From contig CAZLFQ010000004.1 in the NCBI GenBank assembly GCA_964558975.1, forward strand, positions 1-61,791: a DNA stretch of 61,791 nucleotides, given 5' to 3'. Positions 26,089 through 34,481 of this stretch are shown here, in pieces. How positions within the stretch are numbered: the stretch's first letter is position 1; each line of letters starts with the position of its first letter. Origin of the DNA: CAZLFQ01 sp964558975 (GTDB lineage Bacteria > Pseudomonadota > Alphaproteobacteria > Rickettsiales > Midichloriaceae). The position numbers and the translations under genes are program-made. The notes beneath the pieces are model-generated. The model saw nothing but the letters and a program-made list of their open reading frames with translations, had not been told where the DNA came from and did not search any database.

Positions 26089-26134
26089 GACGAGCGAAGT
26101 GTACAAAAACGTACATGAGCGAGGAGTTACGTAT
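26089..26134 (+). repeat. Palindromic element in the tRNA-His leader
   Basis: Two GTAC half-sites (26101-26104, 26111-26114) surround AAAAAC, and these are flanked by two direct GAGCGA copies (26092-26097, 26117-26122). The structured layout resembles small interspersed palindromic elements in Rickettsiales genomes, but I see only this copy in the window. Confidence 0.35.
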
Positions 26135-26164
26135 ACCAGTTTTATAAAGAGTTAGCTATAATAT

Positions 26165-26242
26165 GGCGGGTGTAGCTCAGTTGGTTAGAGCGCAAGTTTG
26201 TGGATCTTGAGGCCGCGGGTTCAATTCCCGTCACTCGCCCCA
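26165..26242 (+). tRNA. tRNA-His (GTG)
   Basis: A full cloverleaf of 78 bases folds with anticodon GTG. The extra G at the 5' end faces C73, the histidine identity pair, and CCA is encoded. The acceptor stem pairs GCGGGTG with CACTCGC (one G-T), and the T-loop is TTCAATT. The anticodon stem has a T-T mismatch at its loop end. Confidence 0.93.
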
Positions 26243-26246
26243 TATA

Positions 26247-26528
26247 TCATCTTTTATTTTTAAGCCCTGTATTATAAGAAGTATGACTAATAGTTGGCTC
26301 ATACTGCACACCATCAGTGGTCACCACTCTTCTATGCATTTTCCCATCTGGGGTAGCAACAAATAAGGCGCTAGTATCAACCCTATCTACCTTATCGCTA
26401 CTTTGCACAACGGCAACAGGTTTGCCATATAATTGCACCTTAGTCATTACAGCTACTTTCTGAGATTGTTCGCCCCCCTTGGCATTCTCAACTAAAGCAG
26501 GACTAACACTTGTTATTGTTATAGTCAT
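26247..26528 (-). CDS. Hypothetical protein downstream of flagellin, 93 aa
   Basis: I do not recognise this protein. It is Val/Thr-rich, probably beta-structured, with no signal peptide or membrane helix. It starts 62 bases after the flagellin stop on the same strand, with an AAGAGA ribosome site, and a GC-rich hairpin lies between them. Co-transcription with flagellin is likely, so a role in filament assembly or regulation is possible, but it does not resemble FlaF or FlbT. Confidence 0.6.
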   Translation of the reverse strand: MTITITSVSPALVENAKGGEQSQKVAVMTKVQLYGKPVAVVQSSDKVDRVDTSALFVATPDGKMHRRVVTTDGVQYEPTISHTSYNTGLKNKR

Positions 26529-26555
26529 GATTTTCTCTTAAATTTTTTTAAGTAC

Positions 26556-26578
26556 CGGTGGGGCGATTAACCCCACCG
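26556..26578 (-). terminator. GC-rich hairpin after flagellin
   Basis: CGGTGGGG (26556-26563) and CCCCACCG (26571-26578) form a perfect 8-bp stem with a 7-base loop. No T-run follows on the minus strand, so this may be a partial terminator or an mRNA-stabilising hairpin that keeps flagellin expression above that of the next gene. Confidence 0.55.
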
Positions 26579-26589
26579 ACATCTAATTA

Positions 26590-27405
26590 TTAGCTAATTA
26601 GTTTCAATAGGTTTTGTGGAAGTGTATTAACTTGCGCTAATACAGCCACGCCTGCTTGAACTTTTGTTGTTGCGCCTGAAAATGCTGAAGATTCATTTGC
26701 AATGTCTGCATCAAGATAGTCAGCTCTTGCAGAGTTTGTGTTTAACATACTTGTTTCAATGTTAGCACCAGCATAGCTGAATCTTGATTGTAACGCACCA
26801 ACGTCAGCTCTAACACCTTTTACAGTATTTACTGCTGTATCAAGAGCAGAAATAGCGCCTGTAACGTCTGAAGTAACGTCAATTGCGTTGATAGAAAGAC
26901 CAGTTGCTGTCATAGCTGTTGCAAAACCAACAGTAATTGTATCCGCACTGTCAACACCAACTTGGAACACTTTCGCAGTATAGTTACCATCAAGTAGCGC
27001 AGAACCATTAAATTTTGTATTCCCTGCAACACGAGTAACCTCAGCAAGAAGTGCATCCATTTCTTTTTTGATGTATCCTTTTTCAGTTGTACCAACTGCA
27101 CCTGAGTTTGCAGTTACAGCTAATGAACGAAGTCTTCCAAGAATTTCAGATATATTTCCTAATATACCATCTGCTACTGAAAGAATTGAAGTCGCCTGAG
27201 ATGTACTTTTAAGCGCTGCTTTTAAAGTATCAACGTCAGTTTTAAGACCTGAACCGATTGATAAACCAGCTGCGTCATCAGAAGCTTTTGTAATCTGTTT
27301 ACCAGATGACATTCTAATTGCTGCCGTTTTAGTTTCCTCGATTGATCCTCTTAGATTCGCTGATGCATAACCAGCATGAATATTTGTCGAAATTGAAGCT
27401 ACCAT
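26590..27405 (-). CDS. fliC: Flagellin
   Basis: Flagellin is the exported filament subunit. The 271-residue protein contains the conserved N-terminal D0/D1 helices (INTNIHAGYASANL-like start, then RMSSGKQITKASDDAAGLSIG) and the C-terminal D1/D0 helices ending NTLPQNLLKLIS. The variable central domain is very short, as in other alphaproteobacterial flagellins. A strong ribosome site AGGAGGAAA lies before the ATG, and the leader carries two hairpins. It is separated from other flagellar genes except fliQ, 250 bases away and divergent. Confidence 0.96.
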   Translation of the reverse strand: MVASISTNIHAGYASANLRGSIEETKTAAIRMSSGKQITKASDDAAGLSIGSGLKTDVDTLKAALKSTSQATSILSVADGILGNISEILGRLRSLAVTANSGAVGTTEKGYIKKEMDALLAEVTRVAGNTKFNGSALLDGNYTAKVFQVGVDSADTITVGFATAMTATGLSINAIDVTSDVTGAISALDTAVNTVKGVRADVGALQSRFSYAGANIETSMLNTNSARADYLDADIANESSAFSGATTKVQAGVAVLAQVNTLPQNLLKLIS

Positions 27406-27443
27406 AATTTCCTCCTACTTGTTGGAATCTTATAGTTAATGAA

Positions 27444-27477
27444 TTAGGCCTACTGCCTAAGGGAGGGCTACATGCCC
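27444..27477 (-). promoter_or_regulatory. Twin hairpins in the flagellin 5' leader
   Basis: TTAGGC (27444-27449) pairs with GCCTAA (27455-27460), and GGGC (27465-27468) pairs with GCCC (27474-27477). The two adjacent small stem-loops sit about 40-70 bases upstream of the flagellin start. Such a leader could control flagellin translation or mRNA decay, as is known for other alphaproteobacteria. Confidence 0.45.
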
Positions 27478-27661
27478 ACACTTAAAGACATAAAAAAATT
27501 TATATCCTTATATATAGTAAAGCAATTAATTACCAACATTGCAATAACTTTTTATTAACCAAATAGTTAATTTAATTTGCAACAATATCTAAACCAACAT
27601 TAGTTATTGATAAAATCATAGAGTTCGCTACTGTAATCTTTGTACAAACAACGAAATAATC

Positions 27662-27928
27662 ATGGATCATACCGCATTTATCGATATCGCAAGAGAGTCC
27701 GTCTGGGTACTTCTTAAAGTTTCCATGCCATTACTTCTTGTAGCTCTGATTGTTGGCCTTATAGTTTCACTTTTTCAAGCCTTAACACAAATACAAGAGC
27801 CAACACTTTCGTTTGTGCCCAAAATTATAGCCATTTTTGTGACCTTGTTACTCGCGTTCACGTTTATAGGGGTAACTCTTAAGACTTTCACTGAACAGAT
27901 TATGACAATGATTGTTCAAGTATCTTAA
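27662..27928 (+). CDS. fliQ: Flagellar export apparatus protein FliQ
   Basis: FliQ is a two-helix membrane protein of the flagellar type III export gate, with FliP and FliR. The 88-residue length, the opening around IARESVWVLLKVSMPLLLVALIVG and the loop motif QALTQIQEPTLSFVPKI are typical of the family. It stands alone, with no fliP or fliR beside it, and converges on dksA with a four-base overlap. Flagellar rather than injectisome assignment is favoured by the nearby flagellin. Confidence 0.92.
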   Translation: MDHTAFIDIARESVWVLLKVSMPLLLVALIVGLIVSLFQALTQIQEPTLSFVPKIIAIFVTLLLAFTFIGVTLKTFTEQIMTMIVQVS

Positions 27929-28386
27929 TCTTCACTATGGCTTTTTTCAAAGCGTTCATGTCTTTCTTGCGCTTCTATTGATAGCGTAGCTATTGGTCTA
28001 GCTTCAAGGCGCTTTATACCAATTGGCTCACCTGTTTCATCACAATAGCCATACTCACCTTCTTCAATGCGGTTAAGTGCTGAATCAATTTTATTCATTA
28101 GTTTTCTATATCTATCGCGAGTTCTTAATTCAAATGCTGTAACAGATTCATTGGTTGCCTGATCACTTAAATCAGCCTCACGTAATTGTTCTTTTTGCAA
28201 ATGCTCAACTGTGATTTTTGATTCTTGCTTAAGCTCTTCTTTCCAATCCAATAAACGCTGTTTAAAGTAAGCAAGCTGTTTCTGATTCATATAGTCTTCA
28301 TGGTCTGTAGGCTTATAATTATTAGGGATTGTATTCTTTTTAGAAGATGCTGGTTTCGCAACCTGACTTGATTTTCTAGATGCCAT
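27925..28386 (-). CDS. dksA: DksA/TraR family transcription factor
   Basis: DksA binds the RNA polymerase secondary channel and, with ppGpp, adjusts transcription of rRNA and amino-acid genes. The 153 residues show a basic N-terminal tail, a long coiled coil (about 35-110) and a C-terminal globular region, YGYCDETGEPIGIKRLEARPIATLS. Only one of the four zinc-finger cysteines is left, so it probably folds without canonical four-Cys zinc, as in many alphaproteobacterial DksA proteins. Confidence 0.9.
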   Translation of the reverse strand: MASRKSSQVAKPASSKKNTIPNNYKPTDHEDYMNQKQLAYFKQRLLDWKEELKQESKITVEHLQKEQLREADLSDQATNESVTAFELRTRDRYRKLMNKIDSALNRIEEGEYGYCDETGEPIGIKRLEARPIATLSIEAQERHERFEKSHSED

Positions 28387-28476
28387 AGTAACTTAAGCCT
28401 TTTTGAAATATAGTTTTAATTATTCTAATGAACCTACTTGATAAGAATCAAGTAAAATCTGCATAACTAAAAAACT

Positions 28477-28962
28477 TTACTTCATTTTTATTTCATCACC
28501 CCACTCTTCAACGAGTTTTTCAAGGTCATAATTTAGCTTCTGCAACCTAACTTGTGTTTGAATATTATGGAAGAAAATTGCAATTTGAGGAAATATCCAA
28601 TATATTAACCAACCAAACGATGCCGATATATATATTATTAGCCAAGTTTTTGGATCTATAATAATTTCTATTGCTATGGAACTGGATCCATCTCCAGACA
28701 AAATCTTGGCCACAAACGGAACAACTCCAGTTGCATTAAAAGTTAAAACAATTTTTGAAATATATCTTCTCGGCTCTTGATCGACAATCATGGCAATGAG
28801 ACCTGGAAGCATCCCAAACATTACTATAACAACAGAATACATTGAAAATAACGACATACCCATTGCAACTAAGGTAAGTGCTATTATATAGCCATTGCCA
28901 CTGCTCTCTCTAGGCTTCATTAGAGCTGATTTAGGTAATACTGCTGCCCTTGCCGACTTCAT
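28477..28962 (-). CDS. Hypothetical membrane protein, 161 aa
   Basis: No family is recognised. About four hydrophobic segments are visible (roughly residues 24-45, 45-60, 70-85, 104-130), with a charged C-terminal tail. It lies between pyrG and dksA on the same strand, with gaps of 44 and 90 bases. Function is unknown; size and topology suggest a small integral inner-membrane protein. Confidence 0.65.
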   Translation of the reverse strand: MKSARAAVLPKSALMKPRESSGNGYIIALTLVAMGMSLFSMYSVVIVMFGMLPGLIAMIVDQEPRRYISKIVLTFNATGVVPFVAKILSGDGSSSIAIEIIIDPKTWLIIYISASFGWLIYWIFPQIAIFFHNIQTQVRLQKLNYDLEKLVEEWGDEIKMK

Positions 28963-29006
28963 CTTGAATACTTATCAGTTAAAATCTCTATACTTTAGAG
29001 ATACCC

Positions 29007-30626
29007 TTACTTATTAGTTATCGCCTTTTTTACAAAAGATGTAAAGAGTGGATGTGGACTGAAAGCCCTTGACTTTAACTCAGGATGGAACTGTACACCT
29101 ATGAAACATGGGTGATCTGGGATCTCTATAATCTCAGCTAATTGCCCATCTGGAGATAACCCTGAAAACATTAGTCCATTTGATTCAAACTTAGATTTAA
29201 ACTCAATATTGAATTCGTATCTATGTCTATGACGCTCACTAATCTTAGATTCTCCATAAATCTTTTTAGCAAAACTATTTGGAGCCAAAAAGCAATCGTA
29301 CGCGCCCAATCTCATTGTGCCACCCAGATCATCTTTATCTGACCTCTTCTTAGTCTTACCACCTTGCTTCCACTCAGTCATCAAACCAATAACATTGGTG
29401 CAAATACTTGTAAATTCAGTGGAGCTGGCATCTTTAATTTTTAAAACACTTCTAGCAAACTCTATTACAGCCAACTGCATTCCTAGACAAATTCCAAGGA
29501 ACGGGATTTTATTTTCGCGCGCATGCTTAATTGCTAATATCTTTCCTTCAGTACCTCTAGAACCAAAACCACCTGGTACTAATATACCATGCGAATTCTT
29601 CAATTTAGCTTTAACAGTATCTATTTTGATTGCTGATGCACTCACCCAATCAATATTTACTTTGCAATTATTTTCTATGCCCGCATGCTTTAACGCTTCG
29701 ATCAAAGATATATACGCATCTTCTAATTGGTTATATTTTCCGACAATTGAAATATTTACTTCCTTAGATGGATTTTCAATCCTCTTAACTATTTGATACC
29801 ATTTATCAAGATTAGGCTTTTTATTATCTGGTAGTTTAAAATGCTTTAAAACTTCAGTATCTAAACCTGCCTCATGATATTTTACTGGGACAGAATAAAT
29901 GCTTTTTTGATCAAGAGCTGGAATCACTCTTTCTACTGGAACACTACAAAACAATGCTATTTTCTCTCTATCTGATAAAGATATTTCTCTATCACTCCTA
30001 CATAACAAAATGTTTGGTTGGATACCAATTGATCTTAGTTCTTTTACAGAGTGCTGAGTAGGCTTAGTTTTTAATTCTTTTGATGCAGAAATATACGGAA
30101 CAAGAGTTAAGTGAACGAAAATTACTTTTTCAGAACCTAATTGCGTTCCAAGCTGTCTTATTGCTTCGCAAAATGGCTGTGCTTCAATATCACCAACCGT
30201 TCCACCTATTTCACACAAAATAAAATCGGCATCTTCAGTATGAGATGTGATGAAGTTCTTAATCAAGTCAGTAACATGAGGAATAACTTGAACCGTCTTT
30301 CCTAAATAATCTCCTCTTCTTTCCTTGGTCAAAAGTTCTAGATATATTTTGCCAGTGGTAGTGCTATCCCCTTCTCTTGCATTAACGCCTGTAAACCTTT
30401 CATAGTGACCAAGATCTAGATCTGTTTCCATCCCATCATCAGTCACAAAAACTTCACCATGCTGATAAGGACTCATTGTTCCAGGATCGACATTTAAGTA
30501 TGGATCTAATTTCCTTAATCTAACTTTATATCCTCTGGCTTGAAGCAAAGCACCTAGGGAGGCGCTTGCTATTCCTTTACCTAAGGAAGAAACAACGCCA
30601 CCTGTGATAAAAATGAATCTTGCCAT
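29007..30626 (-). CDS. pyrG: CTP synthase
   Basis: PyrG aminates UTP to CTP using glutamine and ATP. The 539 residues have the N-terminal synthetase domain, starting FIFITGGVVSSLGKGIASASLG with its P-loop and metal sites, and the C-terminal class I glutaminase with the nucleophile Cys in FLGICLGMQ and the His-Glu pair in GVQFHPELKS. It follows secG after four bases, an arrangement common in alphaproteobacteria, and is probably co-transcribed with it. Confidence 0.97.
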   Translation of the reverse strand: MARFIFITGGVVSSLGKGIASASLGALLQARGYKVRLRKLDPYLNVDPGTMSPYQHGEVFVTDDGMETDLDLGHYERFTGVNAREGDSTTTGKIYLELLTKERRGDYLGKTVQVIPHVTDLIKNFITSHTEDADFILCEIGGTVGDIEAQPFCEAIRQLGTQLGSEKVIFVHLTLVPYISASKELKTKPTQHSVKELRSIGIQPNILLCRSDREISLSDREKIALFCSVPVERVIPALDQKSIYSVPVKYHEAGLDTEVLKHFKLPDNKKPNLDKWYQIVKRIENPSKEVNISIVGKYNQLEDAYISLIEALKHAGIENNCKVNIDWVSASAIKIDTVKAKLKNSHGILVPGGFGSRGTEGKILAIKHARENKIPFLGICLGMQLAVIEFARSVLKIKDASSTEFTSICTNVIGLMTEWKQGGKTKKRSDKDDLGGTMRLGAYDCFLAPNSFAKKIYGESKISERHRHRYEFNIEFKSKFESNGLMFSGLSPDGQLAEIIEIPDHPCFIGVQFHPELKSRAFSPHPLFTSFVKKAITNK

Positions 30627-30630
30627 TAAT

Positions 30631-30957
30631 TTACTGCGCTAATGGAACTTCAGGAGTTTTTTCTTGCTCTTTTGCTTGTGTATCTGCTGGGCTAACAGTA
30701 ATTGAATCTACAATTGATTTTGTTTCCTTAGAACTCATTATACTAACTTTAGCTATAACCATACTATTCACCATAAAAGCGATTGCTAAAATAGTTGTAA
30801 GTTTTGTGAGCAAATTTGAAGAAGCTCTACTTGAAAATACATTATGCCCACCACCAGACAACCCCGCAAGGCCATCTGCACCTGTTTTTTGGACTAAAAT
30901 AACTGCAATTAACATGCATACAATAAACATCTGCACAATTAGGAGTATGGTTGTCAT
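30631..30957 (-). CDS. secG: Preprotein translocase subunit SecG
   Basis: SecG is a two-helix membrane subunit of SecYEG. The 108-residue protein has helices near 2-22 and 52-72 joined by the typical loop VLVQKTGADGLAGLSGGG, then a polar tail. It is first in an operon with pyrG. A candidate promoter lies at 30996-31023. Confidence 0.92.
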   Translation of the reverse strand: MTTILLIVQMFIVCMLIAVILVQKTGADGLAGLSGGGHNVFSSRASSNLLTKLTTILAIAFMVNSMVIAKVSIMSSKETKSIVDSITVSPADTQAKEQEKTPEVPLAQ

Positions 30958-30995
30958 AGGGCCTCTAAAACACTTGTAAAAAGAATATTTATGAA

Positions 30996-31023
30996 ATAAT
31001 AATCATTTTATCGTAACTTTCAA
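30996..31023 (-). promoter_or_regulatory. Candidate secG-pyrG promoter
   Basis: On the minus strand TTGAAA (31023-31018) and TATTAT (31001-30996) are 16 bases apart, about 40 bases upstream of the secG start. It is a moderate match only. Confidence 0.3.
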
Positions 31024-31035
31024 CCCTTATAGCTA

Positions 31036-31371
31036 ATGGCTTCTGCAAAACATAACAGTAAACTTACTGAAAAATTAAATATTAATCTCAAAGCTGTGTG
31101 GGTTAACTCGGTTATTCTGATGTTAATTGTATATTTTTGCTATCATTCTTTTAGTGGTCAAAGAGGTTTTATCGCTTTCTTAAAACTCAGCAAAGATATC
31201 AAATCCAAAAGCTTAGAGCTAACAAGTCTAGAAAAAGAAAGGTTGGTTATTGAGAACAAAGTAAAGTTATTATATCCAAATAGTTTGGATCTAGACATGC
31301 TAGACGAGATAGCCAGAAGAGAAATGGGCTTGATTGACAGCAAAGAAAAAGTAATTGTTTTAACAAGGTAG
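31036..31371 (+). CDS. ftsB: Cell-division protein FtsB-like (septum formation initiator)
   Basis: FtsB is a bitopic inner-membrane protein that joins FtsL and FtsQ in the divisome. The 111 residues comprise a short cytoplasmic tail, one membrane helix (about 24-42), a coiled coil (about 50-80) and the closing DLDMLDEIARREMGL segment typical of the DivIC/FtsB family. In alphaproteobacteria it usually lies near pyruvate-metabolism genes and eno; here it is divergent from secG. Confidence 0.85.
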   Translation: MASAKHNSKLTEKLNINLKAVWVNSVILMLIVYFCYHSFSGQRGFIAFLKLSKDIKSKSLELTSLEKERLVIENKVKLLYPNSLDLDMLDEIARREMGLIDSKEKVIVLTR

Positions 31372-31383
31372 AGGACAGATCCT

Positions 31384-31809
31384 ATGAATGACAACAAGTA
31401 TAAACCCCTTGGTGCACCAGATATTCTACCATGTTTATTCGTTTCATCTCCTGAAAAAGCAATTGAATTCTACACAAAAGCTTTCGGCTTCATTCAGATT
31501 GGTATTCCTCATATTGAGGATGGCAAAATATTGCACGCTGAGATGTCTTACTTATCTTTAAAAATTGCCGTTACCAGAGAAGGCATTGCAGGCATGACAG
31601 GCAAAACTCCTAAAAACAGCAAAACTGAGTGCCCGATGGTTTTATACCTATATTGCCATGATGTTGAAAGTCATTTTCAGAATGCAAAAAATCTTGGGGC
31701 CAAAATACTAAAACAACTTGAAGACACTTTTTGGGGAGACAGAATGTATGATGTTGAAGATCTAGACGGCTACCGATGGACCTTTGCATCCAAGATAACT
31801 TCAGAGTAA
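31384..31809 (+). CDS. VOC-family (glyoxalase/bleomycin-resistance-like) protein
   Basis: The 141 residues carry the vicinal oxygen chelate fold: LPCLFVSSPEKAIEFYTKAFGF at the start of the first beta-alpha module, and the second module ending DRMYDVEDLDGYRWTFA. It resembles the PhnB/YdfO-like group, whose members are often metal-binding enzymes of unknown substrate. A GAGG ribosome site precedes the ATG, 12 bases after ftsB, so it may be co-transcribed with ftsB. Function is open. Confidence 0.8.
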   Translation: MNDNKYKPLGAPDILPCLFVSSPEKAIEFYTKAFGFIQIGIPHIEDGKILHAEMSYLSLKIAVTREGIAGMTGKTPKNSKTECPMVLYLYCHDVESHFQNAKNLGAKILKQLEDTFWGDRMYDVEDLDGYRWTFASKITSE

Positions 31810-31815
31810 ACTAGC

Positions 31816-32001
31816 CTAAACCTCATTTATTTGAGCAAACAACCTGTATCCTGAATCTATAACATCAACAACTTTCTGTAAGGAGTTTTTGAGAGCTTGT
31901 TCAATGATATCAATGTGAAAGTATGTTGCTCCAATTTTATGAGCTAATTTTTTTGCCAAAGTAGTTTTTCCTACACTTGGCGAACCTCCAAAAATTATCA
32001 A
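31816..32001 (-). pseudogene. Truncated P-loop kinase (AAA-family) fragment
   Basis: Only 61 residues remain. The start MIIFGGSPSVGKTT is a clean Walker A site, followed by AKKLAHKIGATYFHIDIIEQAL, as in small kinases of the chloramphenicol-phosphotransferase/gluconokinase-like group, which run to about 170 residues. The frame stops just where the conserved core should continue, and downstream sequence is already antisense to the VOC gene. The Walker B, lid and C-terminal parts are missing, so this is probably a decayed remnant. Confidence 0.6.
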
Positions 32002-32006
32002 CCCAA

Positions 32007-34481
32007 CTATTCATTCCTCAATACATTTATTGGCTTGGTATTAAATACTTTATAAGAGCTTAATATTATCACCACTATCACAGTTAAAGCTGTTGATACA
32101 AGTATAATCATGTTACCAAAAATAGAAAAATTAAATTCTGAAAATTTCAAATACTTGAGAATCAGATACGATCCAAGATTGCCAATTCCAATTGATATAC
32201 ACCCAGCAACTATAGCCAGAATCACAGCTTCAAATACAAATGTTTTGTAAATTTCAAATGAACCTGCACCAAGAACTTTTAAGACAACAATATCATATTT
32301 CCTTTTCTCTTGATTTGCTAAAAAGGATGCAGCAAGCACTATTAAGCCAGAAACCAAAGTAACTAGTACTATAATTTCTATTGCTGAAACAATATCACCA
32401 ACATATTTTTTGGCGAGCTCTATGCCATCAGATGTTTTAATTGTTACTACATTTGGGAAATGCTCCGATATATCTCTCATCAGCACAAATTCGTCTTTCT
32501 CGTGAGTCACTTTTAAAGTTGCAAAGTAACTTTTGGGAAAACTATCTAATACTCCGCCTGAAAAAATCACAGCAAAGTTTATGTTGAATGTAGAGTAATC
32601 AACTTCTCTCAAATTGTGAATTTTAGCTTCAATAATTCTTCCCATCACATTGAAAGTCATTGTACTTCCAATATCCACTCCTAAACCTTCTGCGAGATTT
32701 TGATCAACTGAAACAAGTGGCTCACCATTATAATTTTCATCCCACCACTCACCTTTTGATACGCTTACTTGTGTTGGCAGATGTGATGAATAACTAAGCC
32801 TTCTATGGCTTCTTACAGCCCAATCTGAATTTTTATTTATATCAAGCTTCTCAATTGGAATTCCATTCAGATGCGTAATGATACCCTGCACACTTGGCTT
32901 AATTATCAGGTTAGATGCTCTATCTAAAGTCATTTTCTTGAGAGAAGAAACTTGATTCTCCTGCACGTCAATTAAAAATAAAGATGGTGCTTTACTAGGT
33001 ATTGAATCATTCAGTCTTGCAGTTATATTATACTGCGTAGTAGTAAGAACAATGAATACGCTTAAGCTTATACCAACAGCCAACATGATTGTAGTTAAAC
33101 TCGAACTAGGCCTGCGAATATTGCCTAAGGCTAACCTTAGAGACATGTTTGAAACATTAAATACATTTACGAACCTTTTAAAAGCAAAGGATGAATAGTA
33201 ATAAATAAAAAATGTAAGTATTGCAGCTAGCAAATATCCAAATAAAAACTCAGCATTATCAGAATTGATTAACAAAATAACTATAAGCAAAACTAGTGAA
33301 GATAAGTAAATCAGTAGTTTTTCTTTGGTATGATTAAACTCGAAAAAGTATATGCCCCTAAATAGACTTGCAGGTTTAATATCAACAGCATTAAGCAATA
33401 CGGGTAGTGTAAAGGTAATAATTGTCAACATTACAAACAAAAAAGATGTAAATACAGGCAACCAATAAAACTTAAAATCGACAGCAAATGGTAGGTATGC
33501 ATTCAGATTTGGAAGAACAAAATATGTAATTAATAGTGCAAGAACACTTGAAGATAAATAAGAGTCGATACTTATCATCATAATCAACTTAAGGTAAGTA
33601 GATATTACTGTTTTTTTGCTAGCACCACACGATTTCAATATTGCTACATGTGCTAATTTTTTTTCCATGAAGAATTTAGTCGCAGCCGCAATACCAATGC
33701 CACATACTAATAAATTTGATATGCCAGCAAGAATCAAAAAAAACTCTAACCTATTTACAGAGTTAACGAAGACCGTATTTCCATCTTTAGAGTCTCTGAC
33801 AATCCATGAATTGTGCGGAAAAAGATCTTTAATCTTGGATTTGACCTCAGAAGCTTCTAATTCATTATTAAGTTGTACTCTATATTTATACCTAATTAGG
33901 CTTCCTGGCTGAATCAAATACGTCTTCGCTAAAGAGCGATTACTGACTAATATTCTAGGACCTAGCACAAGCGCACTTGCTAACCAGTCTGGCTCCTGTT
34001 TTGCAATCCCTAAAACTTTAAATTTATGTCCAGCTATGTTAATATCATCACCTATCTCAATACCCATATTTATTTTCAATTCCTCTGCAACTAAAACCCC
34101 CTCAGTTTTTAGTAGTTCAGATAAATCATTTTCTATTTGCCCATATAACGGGTAATTTTCATCAATGCTTTTTAATTCAACTAACTTATTTGTTTCGTTA
34201 AAGCTTGCCATAGCTCTAAGCTCAGAAACCATTGAGACTTTACCAAACTTACTAATCGCTTTTAATTCCTCATTAGACATTTGGAAATTCGAGGTTGTGA
34301 TTTCTAAATCTCCACCTAAAATTTCTTTAGCTCGCTCTTGAAAATTACCTTTAAAATTAGCTGTAATTTCTCCAATCGTTATAAGTACTGTTGCACTTAT
34401 AATCACGCACAAATAGAAAACTATTAGCCCTCTCCAACCACCTAATATCTCTCTAAAAGCAATTCTAGTTGTTAGATTCAT
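32007..34481 (-). CDS. FtsX/YbbP-like ABC transporter permease
   Basis: From ATG 34481 the protein has 824 residues: an N-terminal membrane helix, a large periplasmic domain, three helices, then a second half of the same plan ending in three helices. This is the double FtsX-domain arrangement of YbbP. It overlaps the ATPase gene by 17 bases, and the pair faces a tesA homolog, as in E. coli ybbP-ybbA/tesA. Such transporters handle lipids or hydrophobic compounds at the inner membrane; the substrate is not known. An upstream in-frame ATG at 34541 would overlap the ATPase further and is not used. Confidence 0.85.
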   Translation of the reverse strand: MNLTTRIAFREILGGWRGLIVFYLCVIISATVLITIGEITANFKGNFQERAKEILGGDLEITTSNFQMSNEELKAISKFGKVSMVSELRAMASFNETNKLVELKSIDENYPLYGQIENDLSELLKTEGVLVAEELKINMGIEIGDDINIAGHKFKVLGIAKQEPDWLASALVLGPRILVSNRSLAKTYLIQPGSLIRYKYRVQLNNELEASEVKSKIKDLFPHNSWIVRDSKDGNTVFVNSVNRLEFFLILAGISNLLVCGIGIAAATKFFMEKKLAHVAILKSCGASKKTVISTYLKLIMMISIDSYLSSSVLALLITYFVLPNLNAYLPFAVDFKFYWLPVFTSFLFVMLTIITFTLPVLLNAVDIKPASLFRGIYFFEFNHTKEKLLIYLSSLVLLIVILLINSDNAEFLFGYLLAAILTFFIYYYSSFAFKRFVNVFNVSNMSLRLALGNIRRPSSSLTTIMLAVGISLSVFIVLTTTQYNITARLNDSIPSKAPSLFLIDVQENQVSSLKKMTLDRASNLIIKPSVQGIITHLNGIPIEKLDINKNSDWAVRSHRRLSYSSHLPTQVSVSKGEWWDENYNGEPLVSVDQNLAEGLGVDIGSTMTFNVMGRIIEAKIHNLREVDYSTFNINFAVIFSGGVLDSFPKSYFATLKVTHEKDEFVLMRDISEHFPNVVTIKTSDGIELAKKYVGDIVSAIEIIVLVTLVSGLIVLAASFLANQEKRKYDIVVLKVLGAGSFEIYKTFVFEAVILAIVAGCISIGIGNLGSYLILKYLKFSEFNFSIFGNMIILVSTALTVIVVIILSSYKVFNTKPINVLRNE

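Noticed and set aside
29317..29796. 159-codon frame opposite pyrG
   Set aside because: It is antisense to the glutaminase domain of PyrG, whose motifs are fully conserved.
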